In this document: positions 1 through 9,373 of the stretch, in pieces
How positions within the stretch are numbered: the first letter of the stretch is position 1
Layout: each line of letters starts with the position of its first letter
Source: Pseudomonas orientalis
Lineage (GTDB): Bacteria; Pseudomonadota; Gammaproteobacteria; Pseudomonadales; Pseudomonadaceae
Reading direction: 5' to 3'
DNA length: 64,000 nt
NCBI RefSeq assembly: GCF_022807995.1
Contig: NZ_CP094351.1
Span: 1,643,001 to 1,707,000 of the forward strand
Position numbers and translations under genes: made by a program
Notes under the pieces: generated by a model
What the model was told of the DNA's origin: nothing
The model's database searches: none
The model's input: the letters and a program-made list of their open reading frames with translations, nothing else

Positions 1-1726
<1,726 letters not shown>

Positions 1727-1917
1727 GACATGGCTCCTTATGGTCCGCACGGCTACGGACCTGACGGGACGAACAGAACTATCAAGGTAGCGCTGTTTTC
1801 ATTAGCAGGCTAATAACTGGACTCTATGGTTAAGTCCAAGGTTCCGATCTCGGCTATCATGCGCGCGTTTTCATGACAGGTATTGCGATAGAGCAATCCA
1901 GTTGCCAGGAGATTCAA

Positions 1918-2994
1918 TTGAACACCCTTTTTATGCACTGCCGCCCGGGTTTTGAAGGCGAAGTCTGTTCCGAGATCGCGGAACATGCCGCGCGCCTGAA
2001 CGTGTCCGGCTACGCGAAGGCCAAGACCGGCAGCGCTTGCGCCGAATTTGTCTGCACTGAAGAAGACGGCGCGCAGCGCCTGATGCACGGCCAGCGTTTC
2101 GCCGAGCTGATCTTCCCGAGGCAATGGGCGCGCGGGGTGTTTATCGACCTGCCGGAAACCGACCGCATCAGCGTGATCCTCGCCCACCTGCGCGAGTTCC
2201 CGGTGTGCGGCAGCCTGTGGCTGGAGATGGTCGATACCAACGATGGCAAGGAACTGTCGAACTTCTGCAAGAAATTCGAAGTGCACCTGCGCAAAGCCTT
2301 GCTTAACGCCGGCAAGCTGGTGGACGACCCGAGCAAGCCGCGTCTGCTGCTGACGTTCAAGAGCGGCCGCGAAGTGTTCATGGGTCTGGCCGAGTCGAAC
2401 AACTCGGCAATGTGGCCAATGGGTATTCCGCGTTTGAAGTTCCCGCGTGACGCGCCCAGCCGCTCGACCTTGAAGCTGGAAGAGGCCTGGCACCACTTCA
2501 TTCCCCGCGAACAGTGGGACGAGCGCCTGCATGGCGACATGACCGGTGTCGATCTCGGCGCAGCCCCCGGTGGCTGGACCTGGCAACTGGTCAATCGGGG
2601 CATGCTGGTGACCGCCATCGACAACGGCCCCATGGCCGAAAGCCTGATGGACACTGGCCTGGTGCAGCACTTGATGGCCGACGGCTTTACTTTCGTACCC
2701 AAGCAGCCGGTGGACTGGATGGTGTGCGACATCGTCGAGAAGCCCGCGCGCAACGCGGCGTTGCTGGAAACCTGGATCGGCGAGGGGCATTGCCGCGAGG
2801 CGGTGGTCAACCTCAAGCTGCCGATGAAGCAGCGTTATGCCGAGGTGAAGCGCTTGCTCGAGCGCATTGAAGACGGCTTCAAGGCGCGCGGCATTCGGGT
2901 GGAAATCGGCTGCAAGCAGCTGTACCACGACCGCGAGGAAGTGACGTGCCACCTGCGCCGACTTGTGGACGTAAAGAAACCCAAGAGACACTGA
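1918..2994 (+). CDS. rlmM: 23S rRNA 2'-O-ribose methyltransferase RlmM (C2498)
   Basis: RlmM uses S-adenosylmethionine to methylate the 2'-OH of C2498 in 23S rRNA, in the cytoplasm on the unassembled subunit. The 358-residue protein is close to the E. coli length (366). The N-terminal part (MNTLFMHCRPGFEGEV) is the ferredoxin-like/THUMP region; the Rossmann methyltransferase part has the SAM motif GVDLGAAPGGW near residues 210-220 and ends with the family-typical tail DREEVTCHLRRL. I choose the TTG at 1918 because AGGAG lies six bases upstream and the protein then begins exactly as family members do. An in-frame ATG at 1873 would add 15 residues with no match to the family. It is a single-gene unit. 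Confidence 0.93.
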   Translation: MNTLFMHCRPGFEGEVCSEIAEHAARLNVSGYAKAKTGSACAEFVCTEEDGAQRLMHGQRFAELIFPRQWARGVFIDLPETDRISVILAHLREFPVCGSLWLEMVDTNDGKELSNFCKKFEVHLRKALLNAGKLVDDPSKPRLLLTFKSGREVFMGLAESNNSAMWPMGIPRLKFPRDAPSRSTLKLEEAWHHFIPREQWDERLHGDMTGVDLGAAPGGWTWQLVNRGMLVTAIDNGPMAESLMDTGLVQHLMADGFTFVPKQPVDWMVCDIVEKPARNAALLETWIGEGHCREAVVNLKLPMKQRYAEVKRLLERIEDGFKARGIRVEIGCKQLYHDREEVTCHLRRLVDVKKPKRH

Positions 2995-3067
2995 TACCCA
3001 ATGTGGCAGCTGGCTTGCCTGCGATAGCGGTATAACTGTCGAAATTTATGTTGAATGTGCCCCCATC

Positions 3068-3091
3068 ATCGGGGGCAAGCCCCCTCCCACA
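3068..3091. repeat. Single REP element, type B
   Basis: An imperfect palindrome, atcgggggcaagcccc then ctcccaca, sits between rlmM and tusA. It belongs to the REP family B that recurs through the window, here as one arm without a partner. Confidence 0.8.
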
Positions 3092-3119
3092 GGAAGTCGG
3101 GTTCGTTTAGGAGTGAAGT

Positions 3120-3374
3120 ATGAGTCTTGAATTGCCCGTGGACGCCACCCTCGACGCCACCGGCCTCAATTGCCCGGAGCCGGTGATGATGTTGCACCAG
3201 CACATCCGTGACCTGCCGGCGGGCGGCCTGCTCAAGGTGATCGCGACCGACCCGTCGACCCGCCGCGATATTCCCAAGTTCTGTGTGTTCCTTGACCATG
3301 AACTGGTCAGTCAACAAGAAGAGGCCGGCACGTACCTTTACTGGATCCGCAAAAAAGCCGCCGAACCCTTGTAG
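3120..3374 (+). CDS. tusA: Sulfur carrier protein TusA
   Basis: TusA is the small cytoplasmic sulfur carrier that takes persulfide sulfur from cysteine desulfurase IscS and passes it on for 2-thiouridine synthesis in tRNA and other thiolation routes. The 84-residue protein shows the family signature: [13 protein letters not shown] with the persulfide-bearing C18 followed by PEP, then a basic segment [12 protein letters not shown]. Length is typical. The ATG at 3120 is preceded by TAGGAG nine bases upstream. The TAG stop (3372-3374) is itself part of the right-hand REPIN, so the gene ends inside a repeat (see findings). It is convergent with the MATE gene. Confidence 0.93.
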   Translation: MSLELPVDATLDATGLNCPEPVMMLHQHIRDLPAGGLLKVIATDPSTRRDIPKFCVFLDHELVSQQEEAGTYLYWIRKKAAEPL

Positions 3375-3468
3375 GAGCGAGCTTGCTCGCGAAAAACGCC
3401 AACGATCACGCAGCGCTTCTGGTTTAACCCGGCGCTCTCAGGCTTTTCGCGAGCAAGCTCGCTCCTAC
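3371..3468. repeat. REPIN (type A REP pair)
   Basis: Two inverted copies of gtaggagcgagcttgctcgc face each other, separated by a ~50 bp spacer. Unit length is 98 bp. Its ends supply the stop codons of both flanking convergent genes. Four other type A REPINs of nearly identical size occur in the window and share related spacer sequence, as expected for RAYT-mobilised elements. Confidence 0.9.
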
Positions 3469-4868
3469 ACGGCGCGCGTAAGTGCCTTGTCGGCATGGAT
3501 GCGCCGGCGTGCACTGCGCGCCAGGCGCACCAGCAGCATGCCGGCCGCGCAGCTCAGGCCTACGATCAGGCCCTGCCACAAGCCGCTCGGGCCGCTGGGC
3601 TCGCCCAGCCAGTCGGTCAGCCCCAGGGCGTAACCCACCGGCAACCCCACGCCCCAGTAGGCGAGCAAGGTCAGCAGCATGGTCACCCGGGTGTCCTGGT
3701 AGCCGCGCAGCGCGCCGGCGGCGGTGACCTGGATCGAGTCGGAGAACTGGAACAGCGCCGAGAACACGATCAGCATCGACGCCAGGTGGATCACCACCGG
3801 GTCGGGGGTGTAGATCGCCGCAATCTGCTCGCGAAACACCAGCATCAGGCTGCAGGACAGGCAGGCATAGGCCAGCGCGGTGCCCATGCCGACGCCTGCG
3901 GCAAAGCGTGCTTCGCGCGGTTCACCACGGCCCAGGGCCTGGCCGACGCGCACGGTGACGGCCATGCTCAGGGAGTAGGGAATCATGAACACCAGTGAGC
4001 TGACATTCAGCGCAATCTGATGGCCGGACACCACCGTGGCTCCCAGGCTGCCCAGCAGCAGGGCAATCACCGCAAAAATGCTCGATTCGGCAAAGATCGC
4101 CACGCCAATCGGCAGGCCGATGCCCAGTACGCGTTTGATCACCGCCCATTGCGGCCAGTCGAAGCGCTTGAACAATTCGCTGCTCTGATACGCCGGGCCC
4201 CAGCGCGTCCAGACGGCCAGGCCGAGCATCATCACCCACATCGCAATCGCCGTGGCCCAGCCGCAACCCACGCCGCCCATGGCCGGCAGGCCCAGATGGC
4301 CATAGATGAAGATGTAGTTCAGTGGAATATTCAGCGCCAGGCCAATCAGGCCCATGACCATGCTTGGCCGCGTACGGCCCAGGCCGTCACTGAAGCAGCG
4401 AAACACGTAATACAGCGCAATGGCCGGCATCCCGGCCGCGATGCCATACAGATAGCCCATGGACGGTTCGATCAGGTCGGGGTCGACCTTCATTGCGTGC
4501 AGTATCGGTTCGGCGCACAGCAACAACAGCGCGCCGCAGAGGCCGACTACCACGGCCAGCCACAATGACTGACGCACCAAAGGCCCGATTTCGTTGTACT
4601 GGCCCGCGCCGTAGCGCTGCGCGACTTTCGGCGTGGTGGCCAGCAGGGTGCCAGTCATCAGCAGGTACACGGGGATCCAGATCGAGTTACCCAGGCCGAC
4701 CGCCGCCAGGTCCTTGGGGCTGACGCGCCCGGCCATCACCGCATCGACAAAGCTCATCGCGGTGGTTGCCAGTTGGCCGATGATGATCGGCACGGCCAGC
4801 GTCAGCAGGCCGCGCACTTCCCGGCGGATGCGGGCGGGGCGGGTGAGGGGGGCGGTGGCAGTGTTCAC
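3465..4868 (-). CDS. MATE-family multidrug efflux pump (NorM/PmpM-like)
   Basis: This inner-membrane antiporter exports cationic drugs and dyes in exchange for H+ or Na+. The ~467-residue protein has about 12 hydrophobic segments in two homologous halves. It begins with LTLAVPIIIGQLATTAMSFVDAVMAGR, the conserved first-helix region of MATE proteins, and length matches P. aeruginosa PmpM (477). I take the GTG at 4868 (VNTATAPLTR...), which fits Pseudomonas homologues; an in-frame TTG at 4928 would add 20 residues of no family character. Only a weak GGA precedes the GTG. The TAG stop falls in the REPIN. The substrate and coupling ion cannot be read from the sequence. Confidence 0.87.
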   Translation of the reverse strand: MNTATAPLTRPARIRREVRGLLTLAVPIIIGQLATTAMSFVDAVMAGRVSPKDLAAVGLGNSIWIPVYLLMTGTLLATTPKVAQRYGAGQYNEIGPLVRQSLWLAVVVGLCGALLLLCAEPILHAMKVDPDLIEPSMGYLYGIAAGMPAIALYYVFRCFSDGLGRTRPSMVMGLIGLALNIPLNYIFIYGHLGLPAMGGVGCGWATAIAMWVMMLGLAVWTRWGPAYQSSELFKRFDWPQWAVIKRVLGIGLPIGVAIFAESSIFAVIALLLGSLGATVVSGHQIALNVSSLVFMIPYSLSMAVTVRVGQALGRGEPREARFAAGVGMGTALAYACLSCSLMLVFREQIAAIYTPDPVVIHLASMLIVFSALFQFSDSIQVTAAGALRGYQDTRVTMLLTLLAYWGVGLPVGYALGLTDWLGEPSGPSGLWQGLIVGLSCAAGMLLVRLARSARRRIHADKALTRAV

Positions 4869-4992
4869 GTACGGGTGTCCAATCAAAAAGGCAGTCGCAA
4901 GGACGGCGGATTCTACGCCTTGACGCAACGGTCAGGAAAAAACCTGTGTTGCTGATTTGTAATGCGACTACCCAGGCCCCCCAGAACCCATA

Positions 4993-5018
4993 TGGGAGGG
5001 GGCTTGCCCCCTCCCACA
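4993..5018. repeat. REP element, compact palindrome (type B)
   Basis: A near-perfect hairpin, tgggagggggc-tt-gccccctccca, lies between the MATE gene and pdxB, about 65 bp before the pdxB start. It looks like the outer arms of two type B REPs collapsed together. Confidence 0.75.
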
Positions 5019-5081
5019 AGGATCCCGGGTGTTACTTCAATCCCATGGCTGTACACTGCTGATCCGCCAAAGGAGCCTGCC

Positions 5082-6224
5082 ATGCTGATTGTTGCCGACG
5101 AAAATATTCCGCTGCTCGATGCATTCTTCCAGGGATTTGGCGAGATACGCCGCGTACCCGGCCGTTCGATTGACCGCGCCACGGTAGAGCAGGCCGACGT
5201 GCTGCTGGTGCGCTCGGTGACCAACGTCAACCGGGCCTTGCTCGAGGGCACGAAGGTGGGTTTTGTCGGCACCTGCACCATCGGCACCGATCATCTGGAC
5301 CTCGACTATTTCCGGCAGGCCGGTATCCAGTGGTCCAGCGCGCCCGGCTGCAATGCCCGGGGCGTGGTGGATTATGTGCTGGGCAGCCTGCAGACCCTGG
5401 CCGAAATCGAAGGGGCCGACCTCACCCGGCGCACCTATGGCATCGTGGGTGCCGGTGAGGTCGGCGGGCGGCTGGTCCAGGTGCTCAAGGGCCTGGGTTG
5501 GAACGTACTGGTTTGTGACCCGCCACGGCAGATCGCCGAAGACGGCGATTACGTGAGCCTGCAACAGATCATCGAGCAGTGCGACGTGATCAGCCTGCAC
5601 ACGCCGCTGATCAAGTCCGGGAATGGCGCCACCTGGCATCTGTTCGATCGTCAGCGGCTATCGCAACTCAAGCCCGGCGCCTGGCTGATCAACACCAGCC
5701 GAGGCGCGGTGGTGGACAACGCCGCCCTGCGCGAAGTCTTGCTGGAACGTGAAGACCTGCAAGCCGTCCTGGACGTGTGGGAAGGTGAGCCGCAGGTGGA
5801 TGCCGACCTGGCTGACCTGTGCGTACTGGCCACCCCGCATATCGCCGGCTACAGCCTGGACGGCAAGCAGCGCGGCACTGCGCAGATCTATCAGGCGTTC
5901 TGTGCCCACCTCGGCCAGGAGCCGGGCATTCATTTGAGCGACCTGCTGCCGCAACCCTGGCTGGCCGAGGTGCAGTTGAACGCGTCAGCCGACCCGGCCT
6001 GGGCGTTGGCGACCTTGTGCCGCAGCGTGTACGACCCGCGCCGCGATGATGCGGATTTGCGTCGCAGCCTTGCAGGAACAGTGGAAGAACAGCGCACCGC
6101 CTTTGACCTGCTGCGCAAGCATTACCCTGAGCGCCGCGAGATCGATGGCTTGAAGGTGCGCATCAACGGCGAGTCGGTCGTGTTATCGAACATGGTGTCT
6201 GCGCTGGGCGCTCTGTCCGTTTAG
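5082..6224 (+). CDS. pdxB: 4-phosphoerythronate dehydrogenase PdxB
   Basis: PdxB oxidises 4-phospho-D-erythronate to 2-oxo-3-hydroxy-4-phosphobutanoate, the second step of the DXP-dependent pyridoxal-phosphate pathway, in the cytoplasm. The 380-residue protein has the D-isomer 2-hydroxyacid dehydrogenase fold: NAD-binding [10 protein letters not shown] at residues 120-129, the [10 protein letters not shown] loop, and the catalytic His in [13 protein letters not shown]. The C-terminal extension (from about residue 285) is the PdxB dimerisation domain, which separates it from SerA-like enzymes. The start is the ATG at 5082 with AAAGGAG eight bases upstream; longer in-frame starts would run through a REP. 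The gene stands alone. Confidence 0.94.
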   Translation: MLIVADENIPLLDAFFQGFGEIRRVPGRSIDRATVEQADVLLVRSVTNVNRALLEGTKVGFVGTCTIGTDHLDLDYFRQAGIQWSSAPGCNARGVVDYVLGSLQTLAEIEGADLTRRTYGIVGAGEVGGRLVQVLKGLGWNVLVCDPPRQIAEDGDYVSLQQIIEQCDVISLHTPLIKSGNGATWHLFDRQRLSQLKPGAWLINTSRGAVVDNAALREVLLEREDLQAVLDVWEGEPQVDADLADLCVLATPHIAGYSLDGKQRGTAQIYQAFCAHLGQEPGIHLSDLLPQPWLAEVQLNASADPAWALATLCRSVYDPRRDDADLRRSLAGTVEEQRTAFDLLRKHYPERREIDGLKVRINGESVVLSNMVSALGALSV

Positions 6225-6231
6225 ACCCCCA

Positions 6232-6259
6232 TAAAAAACCCGGCCACCTGGGCCGGGTT
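6232..6259 (-). terminator. Rho-independent terminator of the small ORF 6278-6454
   Basis: The stem aacccggcc / ggccgggtt with loop acctg is preceded on the plus strand by an A-run, so on the minus strand it is a GC hairpin followed by a T-run. It ends the minus-strand transcript and may also slow plus-strand readthrough from pdxB. Confidence 0.75.
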
Positions 6260-6277
6260 CGCAAGAGCGTCGGCGCT

Positions 6278-6454
6278 TCAGCCTCGCTGTGCAGGCTTGA
6301 CCAAGCGCTGTTCCAGTTCGCTGCACGCTTGCTGGATCATGTCTTCGGTAATCTGCACTTCGCGGCCCTTGGCATCGATATACGAGCAAAAAGGCAGCTC
6401 CTGCGGTTGGCGGATCACTTCAATCTTGGCATTACTGCTGTTCTGCAAGGTCAT
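6278..6454 (-). CDS. Small conserved Pseudomonas protein (PA1571-like?)
   Basis: This 58-residue protein, MTLQNSSNAKIEVIRQP..., has a short polar N-terminus and a helical C-terminal half (VQITEDMIQQACSELEQRLV). It has no membrane segment, signal peptide or known catalytic motif. It resembles the small family that I recall being named after PA1571, but I could not check this. The start at 6454 is chosen because GAGGAG lies about eight bases upstream; an in-frame ATG at 6469 would place that ribosome-binding site inside the coding sequence. It has its own terminator downstream, which supports a real gene. Function unknown. Confidence 0.7.
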   Translation of the reverse strand: MTLQNSSNAKIEVIRQPQELPFCSYIDAKGREVQITEDMIQQACSELEQRLVKPAQRG

Positions 6455-6699
6455 GGCCTGTCTCCTCATCAGGTTGTGTACCTACTCTAATTCCCCCGCG
6501 TGACCGCGCTGTTACAACTCCATACACGTTCGCCGGTTCGAACACCCAGTCCACCAGAAACCGGCACATATTTCCAGATCAGTCTTAGACCGATAGCCTC
6601 TAGCGGCATCCATCGGCGGGCATAATTAACCTGACTCATTGTTATTTGCGCAAGTTCCCCCAATGTTGAGGGTTAGACTCCGTCAGTGGTGAAGCCCGT

Positions 6700-8466
6700 A
6701 TGTTCTCAACCCGTCAACGCCGCGCGATTCGCCTGGCCAGCCGCTTTATCGCGCCCTATCGCTGGCAGGCGCTGGGCGCCTTGCTGGCGCTGATCGTCAC
6801 CGCCGGCATCACCTTATCCATGGGACAAGGCATACGCCTGCTGGTCGACCAGGGTTTCATGACCCAGTCACCGCACCTGCTCAACCAGTCCATCGGCCTG
6901 TTCATGCTGCTGGTGCTGGGCCTGGCGGTGGGCACGTTCACGCGCTTCTACCTGGTTTCGTGGATTGGCGAGCGGGTAGTGGCGGACATTCGCCGGCAAG
7001 TCTTCAATCACCTGATTTACCTGCATCCCGGTTTCTACGAGAACAACCGCAGCTCGGAAATCCAGTCGCGGCTGACCACCGACACCACCTTGCTGCAATC
7101 GGTGATCGGTTCATCGCTGTCGCTGTTTCTGCGCAATGCCTTGATGGTCATTGGCGGCATCGTGCTGCTGTTCATCACCAACCCCAAGCTCACCAGTATT
7201 GTCGTGGTGGCATTGCCGCTGGTGCTGGCGCCGATCCTCATTTTCGGCCGACGTGTGCGCAGCCTGTCGCGGCTGAGCCAGGACCGCATCGCCGATGTCG
7301 GCAGTTATGTGTCCGAGACCCTTGGCCAGATCAAGACCGTGCAGGCCTATAACCATCAGGTGCAGGACGAACAGCGTTTCGCCCTGACCGTGGAAGAGGC
7401 GTTCATCACCGCGCGCAAACGCATCCTGCAGCGGTCCTGGCTTATTACCCTGGTGATCATGTTGGTGCTCGGCGCCGTGGGCGTGATGTTGTGGGTCGGC
7501 GGCATGGACGTGATCAGCGGGCGCATCTCTGGCGGTGAGCTGGCGGCATTCGTGTTCTACAGCCTGATCGTCGGAAGCGCTGTCGGCACGTTGAGTGAAG
7601 TGCTTGGCGAATTGCAGCGGGCCGCCGGTGCGGCAGAGCGGATCGGCGAACTGTTGCAGTCGAACAACGACATCCAGGCACCGACCAGCGGCGGCGTGCG
7701 CTTGCCGGCGCGTGTCAGCGGGCGCATGGAACTGCAGGACCTGCGCTTTTCCTACCCGTCGCGTCCAGACAGCTACGCCATCGACGGCCTGAGCCTGACC
7801 ATCAACCCCGGCGAAACCCTCGCGTTGGTGGGGCCTTCCGGGGCGGGCAAATCAACGATCTTCGACCTGCTGCTGCGCTTCTACGACCCCCAGCAAGGCC
7901 GCATCCTGCTTGAGAGCCAGCCGCTGACCGAACTCGACCCGCTGGACCTGCGCCACCACTTCGCCCTGGTCTCCCAGAGCCCGGCGCTGTTTTTCGGCAG
8001 CGTCGAAGACAACATCCGCTACGGTAACCCCACCGCCACCCGCGAACAGGTCGAAGCCGCTGCGCGTATCGCCCATGCCCATGATTTCATCCTGCAAATG
8101 CCCGACGGCTACCAGACCCACCTGGGCGAAGGCGGCATGGGCCTCTCCGGCGGCCAGCGTCAACGCCTGGCTATCGCCCGCGCGTTGCTCGTGGATGCGC
8201 CCATCCTGCTGCTCGACGAGGCCACCAGCGCCCTCGATGCCCAGAGCGAACACCTGATCCAGCAAGCCCTGCCGCAATTGATGCAGGGCCGTACGACCCT
8301 GGTGATCGCGCATCGCCTGGCCACGGTGAAAAACGCCGATCGGATAGCGGTAATGGACCAGGGCAAGCTGGTGGCGGTGGGCACGCATCAGCAGTTGATT
8401 GCGAGCAATCCGCTGTATGCGCGGTTGGCGGCGTTGCAGTTCAGCGATGGCAAGCAGTTGGAATGA
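6700..8466 (+). CDS. MsbA-like ABC exporter (fused permease/ATPase)
   Basis: This is a half-size exporter that forms a homodimer in the inner membrane and drives lipid or drug export by ATP hydrolysis. In its 588 residues, the first ~320 are the transmembrane domain with six hydrophobic segments, and the rest is the nucleotide-binding domain. Walker A (GPSGAGKST, about residue 378), signature LSGGQRQR, Walker B ILLLDEATSALD (about residue 503) and the switch His (VIAHRLA) are all present. It belongs to the MsbA-related group rather than MsbA itself, because Pseudomonas msbA normally lies in a lipopolysaccharide locus. The substrate is unknown. It is a lone gene, 65 bp ahead of the Fic gene. 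Confidence 0.88.
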   Translation: MFSTRQRRAIRLASRFIAPYRWQALGALLALIVTAGITLSMGQGIRLLVDQGFMTQSPHLLNQSIGLFMLLVLGLAVGTFTRFYLVSWIGERVVADIRRQVFNHLIYLHPGFYENNRSSEIQSRLTTDTTLLQSVIGSSLSLFLRNALMVIGGIVLLFITNPKLTSIVVVALPLVLAPILIFGRRVRSLSRLSQDRIADVGSYVSETLGQIKTVQAYNHQVQDEQRFALTVEEAFITARKRILQRSWLITLVIMLVLGAVGVMLWVGGMDVISGRISGGELAAFVFYSLIVGSAVGTLSEVLGELQRAAGAAERIGELLQSNNDIQAPTSGGVRLPARVSGRMELQDLRFSYPSRPDSYAIDGLSLTINPGETLALVGPSGAGKSTIFDLLLRFYDPQQGRILLESQPLTELDPLDLRHHFALVSQSPALFFGSVEDNIRYGNPTATREQVEAAARIAHAHDFILQMPDGYQTHLGEGGMGLSGGQRQRLAIARALLVDAPILLLDEATSALDAQSEHLIQQALPQLMQGRTTLVIAHRLATVKNADRIAVMDQGKLVAVGTHQQLIASNPLYARLAALQFSDGKQLE

Positions 8467-8530
8467 AGCTGCGGTGTGCCTGCGCCTTAGGGCATCATAG
8501 GGCCTTTCTATAAATGATCTGGATGAGGAT

Positions 8531-9289
8531 ATGAGCCGTTATCAACCTCCGTTGACGCTGACGACAAAGATGCTGGCGCTGGTAGCCGACATCAGTGAGC
8601 AGATCGGCCAGCTCTCAGCCGGCGACGATAGCCGCCAGACGCCTCAGCTAAGGCGCGGTAATCGGATCCGCACCATTCAGGCTTCGCTCGCGATCGAGAA
8701 CAATACCCTCAGTGTCGAGCAAGTCACCGCTGTGCTGGAGGGTAAGCGAGTCCTGGGCCTGCCACGGGAAATCCAGGAAGTGCGCAATGCGTTTGCAGCC
8801 TATGAGGCGATGCCGCACTGGACGCCGGGTGATCGTGCCGACCTGCTGAAGGCCCACGAATTGCTGATGTTCGGATTGATAGACGATGCCGGACGGTTTC
8901 GTCAGTCGGGGGTTGGTATTTATCGTGGCGAACAACTGGTCCATATGGCGCCGCCTGCGAGCCGCGTGGCGCAGCTGATCGATGATTTGCTGCAATGGCA
9001 GTCAGCTTCAGATTGGCATCCCTTGATTGCCAGTTGCGTATTCCATTACGAGTTCGAATTCATCCATCCCTTTGCAGACGGTAACGGACGAATGGGGCGG
9101 CTCTGGCAGACGTTGATACTCAGCCAATGGCGCCCGGCGCTGGCTTATCTGCCAGTGGAGGCGGTCATTCGGGATCAGCAGGACGACTACTATGCCGCGC
9201 TTTCGGCGGCGGATCAGCAGGCAGAAGCGACGCCCTTCGTTGAGTTCATGTTGCAAGCCTTGAGCCTGGCGTTGGCCGAGGCGGTGTAA
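8531..9289 (+). CDS. Fic-family AMPylase/nucleotidyl transferase, class II
   Basis: Fic enzymes transfer AMP (or another nucleotide) from NTPs to hydroxyl side chains of target proteins. The 252-residue protein carries the full active-site motif HPFADGNGRMGR starting at H179. It also carries the N-terminal autoinhibitory helix motif (S/T)xxxE(G/N) as S52-LAI-E56-N57, which defines class II (self-inhibited) Fic proteins; E56 is expected to block the gamma-phosphate site. The N-terminal ~45 residues resemble the extension of stand-alone housekeeping Fic proteins. There is no adjacent antitoxin-sized gene, consistent with intramolecular inhibition. GGATGAGGAT lies directly before the ATG. The target is unknown. 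Confidence 0.9.
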   Translation: MSRYQPPLTLTTKMLALVADISEQIGQLSAGDDSRQTPQLRRGNRIRTIQASLAIENNTLSVEQVTAVLEGKRVLGLPREIQEVRNAFAAYEAMPHWTPGDRADLLKAHELLMFGLIDDAGRFRQSGVGIYRGEQLVHMAPPASRVAQLIDDLLQWQSASDWHPLIASCVFHYEFEFIHPFADGNGRMGRLWQTLILSQWRPALAYLPVEAVIRDQQDDYYAALSAADQQAEATPFVEFMLQALSLALAEAV

Positions 9290-9301
9290 AACTGACTTCA
9301 T

Positions 9302-9336
9302 AAAAAATGCCCGCATCTCACAATGCGGGCATTCCT
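9302..9336. terminator. Bidirectional terminator between fic and slt
   Basis: The perfect 10 bp stem atgcccgcat / atgcgggcat is flanked by an A-run on the left and a T-rich stretch on the right. It sits between two convergent genes and probably ends both transcripts; it is stronger on the minus (slt) side. Confidence 0.8.
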
Positions 9337-9373
9337 CTTAAAGCTTCAAACTTGCCGCTTGAAGCTGCCCCTC

